Positions 57,501-64,000 of a DNA stretch of 64,000 nucleotides are shown here, in pieces. The stretch spans positions 30,467,820 to 30,531,819 of the forward strand of contig NW_020312817.1 of NCBI RefSeq assembly GCF_003265705.1. The letters run 5' to 3'. Under the pieces are notes generated by a model that ran no database searches, had not been told where the DNA came from, and worked only from the letters and a program-made list of their open reading frames with translations. Positions within the stretch are counted from its first letter, which is position 1, and the number at the start of each line of letters is the position of its first letter. This stretch comes from Callorhinus ursinus (Eukaryota > Chordata > Mammalia > Carnivora > Otariidae). Position numbers and translations under genes: made by a program.

Positions 57501-60484
57501 TATAAAATATACATACATTTTAGACATTTTCAAATAAATCTTTATCATTATGTCCAAAAGAAATTTATAGCAAGAATACTGAAGGAATGAAAGTCAGATA
57601 AACAAAAAATTTTTCACAAAGTTCATTATCAGTGATACAGCATAATTTCCCCCCTTTTAGTCATAACTAAAATGATTATAAAAGCTAAATACTTTGCATA
57701 ACTAATTATCTGTTTAATGGCAAAAATTGCTAAACTTGTTCAATAGAAAAATACTGAAGGTCATTATATCACTTATGTTAAATATCTGTCTAGGGTTCGA
57801 GTAGCAAATGAGCTCCATATGACAGCTGGGTTTTGAGAAGGGTGCTGCAAGCTCCCAGAGATGTATCCACAGCATATGAAAATAAGGCAGGGGACCCACA
57901 TCTCCCGCTGATTTTCATACTATCCCAACATAGTTCATCCAAAATATTTACAAACCAAGCACTATGAAAGCATTTCAATGACTGTTTGAATCTTGAATTT
58001 GTTCATTTTGTGGATGTTCATTAAATTTTCTATAGGCTGGGGGGGAATATCAGACACATGTCTATGCTTCTATCTGGTTGGAAGACAGCTTTGGCTCATT
58101 TCTAGGCTGAGATCACACAGTGCTAGTGGAGAAGAATCTCTGTTTCTGTGTACAGTTTCCAATGGCATGCACTGGCTTGCTAAAGAACTTTCAACAGTTC
58201 CAACATCTGCACTACCTATCTCATGGTCATTTTCCACTCACTAACAGAAAAATTTCAACCATGAGGTATAAAATGCAGGGGAAGAGAATGTCTTGGTTTT
58301 GAGAATTTCAGTGGCATAAGTAAAGCAGGCACTGAAGACCTTAGGAGGTAATTAAAGCAGTAACTGGTAGAACAATAGCTTAATCCGTCATATATATGCC
58401 AAGTAAGGACACCTGACTGGAATTTTCCAGTATCCCTCTATAAATGTTAGGTCAGCAACACCATTTTTTCACTCATTGAAGAACCAAAAGAGGAATGCAC
58501 CAAACAAAATGTGGAATTCTGCATCTGCATGGGAATAATATAAACGTTCACCTGGTAGCTCAAGTCCAGGTCATTCACTTGATTATACAAAGGAGTCCCT
58601 TGAGCTCACTGTTAACCAAAGCACAGATGAAATGAAAAGGTAGCTGAGTCAAAATATTAAAGCATATCTGTATATCGATCAGGCAAACCTAACACACATC
58701 TTTAAAGAAAATTTGCCTGTATACTGCAAAACTCTAGAGGCAGAAAACAGAAATTTTAAAGAAAAATTGTCAATTACTATCCATAACACCACCAGAATAT
58801 GTTTTCAAGGAGTAGATATACCTATCATCAGAGGTGTCATTGTTATGACAATGGACTACGTGGGGAGAGGAAGGTAGTAATTTTATTAAAAGGTTAAAAT
58901 ATTTATGGATATGGATTTTTAAAATCTGAGAACTATTATACATACATTTTGCTGAAATGCTGGGCATTAGTAATTTATTTCTAATTTCTACATTGGTCTC
59001 TGACATTTGGGGCAAACAAGAGAGTGTGAAGACAGGTGAGACAGTTGTGGGGATGAGGTCTATACATTAGGTCCAAAGAGTGGGGTCGTGGGAATCCCAA
59101 GAGCTGGCCACATGTGGGTCACAGGCTAGGTGAGCTCAGGGAAGCCTGGTCCTTTACGACAGTTTTCCCCAGAAACGATACTGATACACTATCTATTAAA
59201 ACATGCTGTGTATTCCAATTAAAGAATGGAGGAGGGGTAGGGGCAGGGAAAGAGAAAGAGAACTCTTTAGCCAAGGTTATGCACTGTACTCTTCCATCCA
59301 GATTTCCAGGGGGCTCCCATTCTCAGATATATTAATGGAGGACTTCTGGGGTACAAAATAGTTGGATTTACTGCAAAAGCAGGTACCTAACATTAACCAC
59401 TTTGGGCTGTTAAAACATAATAATTATAAACTGTTTTGGCAGATATCAGACAATTTGAATATGAGAGACAAAGAAAGAGCAAGAGGTCATCTGAAGCATG
59501 GTATGTGGGTTTTGACAAATGAGTACTCACAGATAACTTCCGTCTTTTCAAACCACTGAAAGGTAAGATTTCATTGATAAGAGATAACCACTCTGATACT
59601 ATAAATATCACATGAATAAAGTGAATTTTTAAAATTAACAGAAATTATTATAAAGATATGCCCTGCTTGCCCTTAAAAATAAACAGAATCTCAAACCTGA
59701 ATAAGTTAAATCCTTTAGTAAAAGCAGACTCTATCAACTATTCATAATGGTGACTGGTTTTTGACAGCTAAACTTTACAATGGTACCAAATCTATTTTCC
59801 AAAAATGTAATACAATATAGAAATCTGCTTACAAACTAAATATTTGTTTCATATTTCTGAATAATAATATATTTAACATATTATTGCATTTCCTTTTTTT
59901 TCCCCCTTAATAGGGGGAATGCTTTGCCAGGTGCTTTATGTGCACAGATGAAAGGAGAGCTAAATTAAAAACTCATTTGAACACTGCCTGGTCATTATGC
60001 ACATAGGGGTTAGTACAGCAGATATGGTCAAGATCACTGTTTTGAATACCTAATGTGTTTAACAAGATTTCTCAGGGGAGAACTAGGTCTAAATTTTTGT
60101 TCTTCCTCTACTCATTCCCAGTCATCAAGCTTTTTAATTATCCCTTATAGCATGCCCTATTTACTCAACAGGGACAAGCCAAACTTATGTTCGCTCAGGC
60201 CTGCCTAGCGAATTAGAACCACCTCAGAAATAAAAGCTCCTATTTGGGGGAAAATTTGAAACAGTTTTCAGGCTCACAGATTCAGCTGAGCTTGCAGCAA
60301 CCTGAACAAACCTTAGTTTTTAGAAAACAGTATACGAATTGCAAAACTATACTTTAACAAATGTTCTCTGTGCTCCTTCAGCAGAACAAAGGGCAGGATA
60401 GGCTGATTCTTGCCCTGGTCTTCTGTATCTCTTTTGTGCAGTTGATTATTTATAAAGAGCTAGAAGGTGAAGATGATGCTTGTG

Positions 60485-60654
60485 TCATACAAAGACTTTA
60501 GCCAGTGCATCAGCCCCAGCACTGGCTATATAGCATTTGGATGGGTGGAAAGCTACATCATGAATGGATTCTTCAAACTTTTTCCGATGAGCTGTAAACT
60601 CTTGGATACATGTTTTACTTTCTAGGTTCCATAAACGTATTGAACAGTCATGAC
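60485..60654 (-). CDS. STRN: Striatin, last coding exon (final WD40 repeat)
   Basis: Read on the minus strand after a TTGATGCAG acceptor, the exon reads S-HDCSIRLWNLESKTCIQEF, TAHRKKFEESIHDVAFHPS and KCYIASAGADALAKVFV, then TGA at 60487-60485. This is the exact C terminus of striatin, a scaffold and B''' regulatory subunit of PP2A in the STRIPAK complex, with caveolin- and calmodulin-binding regions further N-terminal (not in this window). Two WD motifs are visible: SIRLW with the HD before it, and the closing strand ALAKVFV. The exon begins with two bases that complete a Ser codon from the exon at 60762. Striatin is cytoplasmic and membrane-associated. Paralogues STRN3 and STRN4 are similar, but gene order next to VIT supports STRN. 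Confidence 0.97.
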
Positions 60655-60761
60655 CTGCATCAAAAGAAAAGGAAAAAAAAAAGAAAAGAAATTGAAAGGA
60701 AACATTACATTAACATGAAACTAATAAGGATAAATAAATAATCCACAGTTGATGTACTTAC
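60655..60761 (-). other. STRN: STRN intron, 107 bp
   Basis: Very short intron, GTAAGT to TGCAG on the minus strand, with an A/T-rich middle. Nothing else in it. Confidence 0.9.
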
Positions 60762-60848
60762 TGCCAGACATCAAGTACAAGCCATTAGGATCAACTGCTA
60801 GACTTGTAACAGCTTCTAGGTGGGCTACCATGGAATGGATGAGTTTGC
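60762..60848 (-). CDS. STRN: Striatin, penultimate exon (WD40 repeat)
   Basis: An 87-bp exon on the minus strand. With a G from the exon before, it reads GKLIHSMVAHLEAVTSLAVD then PNGLYLMSG and one base of a Ser codon. The acceptor is TTTTTTCCAAAG and the donor is GTAAGT. The pattern HLEAVTSLAVDPNGLYLMSGS-HD is a textbook WD40 repeat (GH-like start, DPNG turn, SGSHD). It differs from human striatin at one residue that I can recall (Glu for Asp). Confidence 0.96.
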
Positions 60849-61727
60849 CTTTGGAAAAAAGAGATTGTTACTTTTTATTAATAGCTTTCTTCATCCCTGA
60901 TTATATGCCAGCTACCTTGTTACACTGATTTCTCCAGTCACCCCTCTCTGTGTACCTACTGCATCAATAGCTTTTCCCATAACAGCTAAAACAATGTGTC
61001 TCCCTCCCCATTCCAGTCACGGTAATAATAAAAACAAAAGCTCAAATTTCAGATTATATTTCTGCCTTTCAAATAACAACATAAAAGTCAGTCATTTCTA
61101 CACAAATATTCCTTTAAGTCATGTTCATTAACTAAGACGCAGACATTATTAATCAGCTACTTTGTATCCTTTAGCTATAGGCAAATTATATGGGTTGTGA
61201 GAACAGAAGAGACTGAGACAAAGACAAAGGAACGGAGAGAAAACCTGGCCACAATTTTGGTGGAAACATATAGAAAGGGATTAAAATATTAAATTACTCA
61301 TCACTCACAGCTAAGCAAAGTCAGCAAAAGTCAAGAGCAGATACTCAGGTAAATATGGCTGCTAATATGGAGTGTTTTTCTCCCAACACAGCTCCTCAGG
61401 ATTTTCCTTTAGTGAAATGCAATTCAGTAAAAAAATGGGAAAGCCCACATAGCCTAATTCAAATCAATCAGGACCAGTCAATATTATAATACAGAAAGGA
61501 GTACTCCATGAAAAATTGACTCAAGTAAACCAAATGACTCAGGGTTTCCATCTCTAACACTAAGGCTATTCAAACACTGAACAACTTTAAACAAAATATA
61601 ATGATCATATGTCTCTACTTCCAACATGTTTCTACTTTTCCCCAGTATATTCACAGCAAGAGATCAGTTTTATTGCTTCGTGAATGACCTTTTCATTGTG
61701 TCCGTAGTCATAACCTTGGCTAGTATC

Positions 61728-61777
61728 TACTAGTATTAAATACTAGTATTAAATACTAATATGTACTTAGTATTAAA
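61728..61777. repeat. Short tandem repeat of a 13-mer
   Basis: TACTAGTATTAAA occurs twice in a row (61728-61740 and 61741-61753), followed by diverged copies. It is partly palindromic (ACTAGT). Confidence 0.8.
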
Positions 61778-61947
61778 TAAACCAAGATGATTCTATATGC
61801 TACCATGAAGACTAGTTCTTAGCAGATCTATACAGAATGAATAGAAACTGAGTTGGGAGAGTATCTGTTTTCATGCCTACTCCTGGACTATACAGCCACC
61901 AAGAAACACCCAAATCAGGATACTTATGGCAGCGTTTGTTTGTGGGG

Positions 61948-62012
61948 TTTTTTTTTTTTTTTTTTTTTTTTGGGGGTTTTTTTTTTTTTTTTTGGTTTGG
62001 GGGGATTTTTTT
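61948..62012. repeat. Poly-T / poly-G low-complexity block
   Basis: Long T runs broken by GGGGG and GGTTTGGGGGG, 35 bases from the STRN splice donor at 62047. Could be real or a sequencing artefact. Confidence 0.85.
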
Positions 62013-62047
62013 GCTTTATCACTGATCACTTTGTAATAAACACTTAC

Positions 62048-62152
62048 CTGTATTGTTATCATAGAATTTGATGTGCCTGTCCTCATGAGCAGTGATGCTG
62101 ATGGGAAGAGTGGGATGGCTGATGACCCTATTTATTTGGCAGGAAGAGTTGG
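62048..62152 (-). CDS. STRN: Striatin, WD40-domain exon
   Basis: A 105-bp exon on the minus strand after TTTTTTGCAG. It reads (x)NSSCQINRVISHPTLPISIT, AHEDRHIKFYDNNT and a final base G, then GTAAGT. VISHPTLPISITAHEDRHIKFYD is a WD40 repeat with the last strand IKFYD, and the sequence matches striatin closely. Phase 2 at the start and 1 at the end fit the neighbours exactly, giving 119 continuous residues with the next two exons. The earlier WD repeats, coiled coil and caveolin-binding region lie beyond the window. Confidence 0.96.
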
Positions 62153-62517
62153 CTGCAAAAAAGAAAAAAAAAGAGCAACAAGTTAGTCAAAGCTACTATT
62201 TCTTCATACAAGAGAAGTGAATACTCACCTAAGAGACTAAAAAAGTAAATGATGTGACTTTAATTTGTCTTTAGTTCATTTATTCTGTGACTATTCATAA
62301 TTTCAACGTTAGGAAAGAAGAACCGCTGAGCAATACCATACTGACAAATCTAGAGGTACGTACAAATGAGAATTTTCTTTTCCACCTAAAATCAATGGGT
62401 GCTTCCCAGGGCTTAGCCTAGGGTCACTAACATTTCTCATTTTCTGATGACTTGTGATACTTCTGCTGCTTTAATAAAGTTCCATCATTATTTACATGTA
62501 GATGATACCTAAATTTA

Positions 62518-62847
62518 TTTTTTTTATTCTGTTAATCATCATACATTACATCATTAGTTTCTGATGTAGTGTTCCATGATTCGTTGTTTGCGTATAACAC
62601 CCAGTGCTCCATGCAGTACGTGCCCTCTTTAATACCCACCACCAGGCTAGCCCATCCCCCCAACCCCTCCCCTCTAGAACCCTCAGTTTGTTTCTCAGAG
62701 TCCACAGTCTCTCATGGTTCGTCTCCCCCTCCGATTTCCTCCCTTCATTCTTCCCTTCCTGCTATCTTTTTTTTTTTTTTAACATATAATGTATTATTTG
62801 TTTCAGAGGTACAGGTCTGTGATTCAACAGTCTTACTCAATTCATAG
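62518..62847 (-). mobile_element. Carnivore L1, 5'-truncated, 15-bp TSD
   Basis: 'tagtttctgatgtagtgttc' 'gcgtataacacccagtgctc' 'agtttgtttctcagagtcca' 'cagtctctcatggttcgtct' is the reverse of the carnivore L1 3' end. The exact duplication TGATACCTAAATTTA is found at 62503-62517 and 62848-62862. It is only 330 bp long, a heavily truncated, recent insertion in the same orientation as STRN. Confidence 0.9.
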
Positions 62848-62983
62848 TGATACCTAAATTTAAAATCTTCACTCTTTCTAGACACAGAAGCTCTTTGTCA
62901 CATGGTTATCACCTGAAGACAAATATGACAAAGGGAGCTTCTGAGCTCTTTAATCTCTTTCTCATCATGATAGAAATGGTCAT

Positions 62984-63204
62984 CGGGGCACCTGGGTGGC
63001 TCAGTTGGTTAAGTATCTGACTCTTGATTTTGGCTCAGGTCATGATCTCAGGGTCGTGAGATCAAGCCCAGTGTCAGGCTCAGTGCTCAGCAAGGAGTCT
63101 CCTTGAGATTCTCTCTCTCCTCCTCCCTCTGCCCCTCCCAACTTGCACACGCACATGCGTGCGCATGTTCTCTCTCTCTAAAATAAATAAATAAAATCTT
63201 AAAA
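62984..63204 (+). mobile_element. Carnivore SINEC copy with TSD
   Basis: GGGGCACCTGGGTGGCTCAG, 'ggctcaggtcatgatctcag', 'gtcgtgagatcaagccc', CT-rich and (CA) parts and an AAATAAATAAATAAA tail. Duplications ATAGAAATGGTCAT (62970-62983) and ATAGAAACGATCAT (63205-63218) differ at two sites. It lies antisense to STRN. Confidence 0.95.
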
Positions 63205-63639
63205 ATAGAAACGATCATTTGACAGTCTATCATGTTTGGAATCTTAAAACAGTCAGCATCCTATTATGTGCACTATATAGTAACTTTCAAAGAATTTCAA
63301 TTATATGCACAATGAGACAGGCAGGCCACATGTCATTAGGTCCATACCACAGTGCATGAACCAAGGTCTAGAAAAAACTGTGACTCCCTCAAAATCATGT
63401 GACAAAGCCAGTACCAACTCTATCCTAATGAGATGGCTCATGCAAATCACAAAGCTGCCAAAAATGGTACCTAAACTATCACAAGTCATTCTAAAAGTCT
63501 TTTATAAAAAGGAAGTCAATCATTAAAAGCCTTTTAATTAGTGAATTTTGTTAAGACATCTTATTTTTCTTTTAAAGGAAAAAAATCTATATATATAAAG
63601 GTAATACTAACTTAAGATATGTCAAAATTAAAAAAAAAA

Positions 63640-64000
63640 TCATGTTATGGTCCAGGGAGAGGAAAGGATGCTCTTCTTATAAAGTCCATTATTGGGACAT
63701 CTGGCAAATTTGAATATAAACAATAACTTAGACAACAGCACAGTGTCACTGTTAAATTTCCTGATTTTGATAATATGCTATGTCAGAGAATGTCCTTGTT
63801 CTTAGGAATTACATGTTAAAGGATCTTGGGGTACAAGGCTATGATGTCTAAGTGGTTCAGAATTTAAAATTAGACACATATATAGTGGTGAAGCAAATGT
63901 CACACATGTGGCAAATGCTAAAAAATGGTGAATCTGGGTGAAGGGTAGCTAGTTTTTGTACTATTTTTGAAACTTTCTGCACATTTAAAATTATTTCAAA
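63640..64000 (+). mobile_element. L1 3' end, continues to the window edge
   Basis: 'gtggtgaagcaaatgtcac' 'aaaatggtgaatctgggtga' 'agggtagctagtttttgtac' 'tgcacatttaaaattatttc' is the common L1 3'UTR end in sense orientation. The left border is approximate. Confidence 0.65.

Larger units (their letters stand above)
54750..60484 (-). other. STRN: Probable long STRN 3' untranslated region
   Basis: Nearly 6 kb downstream of the STRN stop contains no SINE, L1 or LTR copy that I can recognise, although flanking DNA on both sides is full of them. That is the pattern of a transcribed, constrained 3'UTR. It is AT-rich, without long open frames, and holds a (CA)n(CG)n(CT)n tract, a (TA)n tract and a 22-base T run. 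The left end depends on which poly(A) signal is used. This is an inference; no direct transcript evidence is available. Confidence 0.55.
60849..62047 (-). other. STRN: STRN intron, 1.2 kb
   Basis: GTAAGT to CCAAAG on the minus strand. It contains a 13-bp direct repeat at 61728-61753 and a long T/G homopolymer block at 61948-62012, close to the donor. I saw no exon. Confidence 0.9.
62153..64000 (-). other. STRN: STRN intron (continues beyond the window)
   Basis: At least 1.85 kb of intron with a young L1 piece, a SINEC and an L1 3' end running off the right edge. No striatin exon was found on the minus strand here. Confidence 0.85.

Noticed and set aside
57372..57557. Tyr/Ile-rich frame
   Set aside because: Produced by translating the (TA)n tract.
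1..64000. Search for CRISPR arrays, phage genes, operons, tRNA or rRNA genes
   Set aside because: Nothing found. The tRNA-like matches are SINE heads, and the window is ordinary mammalian genic and intergenic DNA.

Overview
This is vertebrate genomic DNA, almost certainly from a carnivoran mammal. The protein-coding content is split into short exons with GT..AG junctions. The youngest repeats are carnivore tRNA-derived SINEs (SINEC family, tRNA-like head, CT-rich stretch, AAATAAATAAA tail) with readable target-site duplications, and there is one short carnivore-type L1 3' end. I saw no copy of the dog-specific SINEC_Cf subfamily, so an arctoid caniform (bear, panda, seal, mustelid) fits better than a dog; this is an inference from memory of the SINE subfamilies. 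Two 10-N runs (1588-1597 and 42660-42669) mark assembly gaps, both inside tandem repeats. Layout. (1) Positions 1-31855 hold the 3' part of VIT (vitrin) on the + strand: six coding exons (5873-5935, 9610-9757, 21652-21755, 24867-25093, 27605-28118, 31401-31579), then a short 3'UTR with AATAAA at 31829. The exons join in frame into about 410 codons covering the end of the linker, both von Willebrand A domains and the natural C terminus. The signal peptide, LCCL domain and most of the linker lie upstream of the window. (2) Positions 31856 to about 54700 are intergenic: old L1, L2, MIR and LTR fossils, several SINEs, a (TTCC)n and a (TG)n microsatellite, and one GC-rich patch near 50.6 kb. I found no gene there. 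(3) From about 54.7 kb to the end lies the 3' end of STRN (striatin) on the - strand: a probable long 3'UTR and the last three coding exons (60485-60654, 60762-60848, 62048-62152), encoding the last 119 residues, the final WD40 repeats. VIT and STRN are arranged tail to tail, the same arrangement I know from human chromosome 2p22. The two genes are not functionally coupled as far as is known. VIT encodes a secreted extracellular-matrix protein of the cochlin family. STRN encodes a cytoplasmic PP2A-regulatory scaffold of the STRIPAK complex. I found no CRISPR array, phage or bacterial system, or intact mobile-element coding region, and no convincing new biological system. The items most worth checking are a CpG-rich island with a 38-bp minisatellite inside a VIT intron, two convergent CTCF-like sites around the first visible VIT exon, a repeat-poor stretch of nearly 6 kb read as the STRN 3'UTR, an unexplained 92-codon antisense ORF in a VIT intron, and a well-ordered nest of L1-in-L1 plus SINE.
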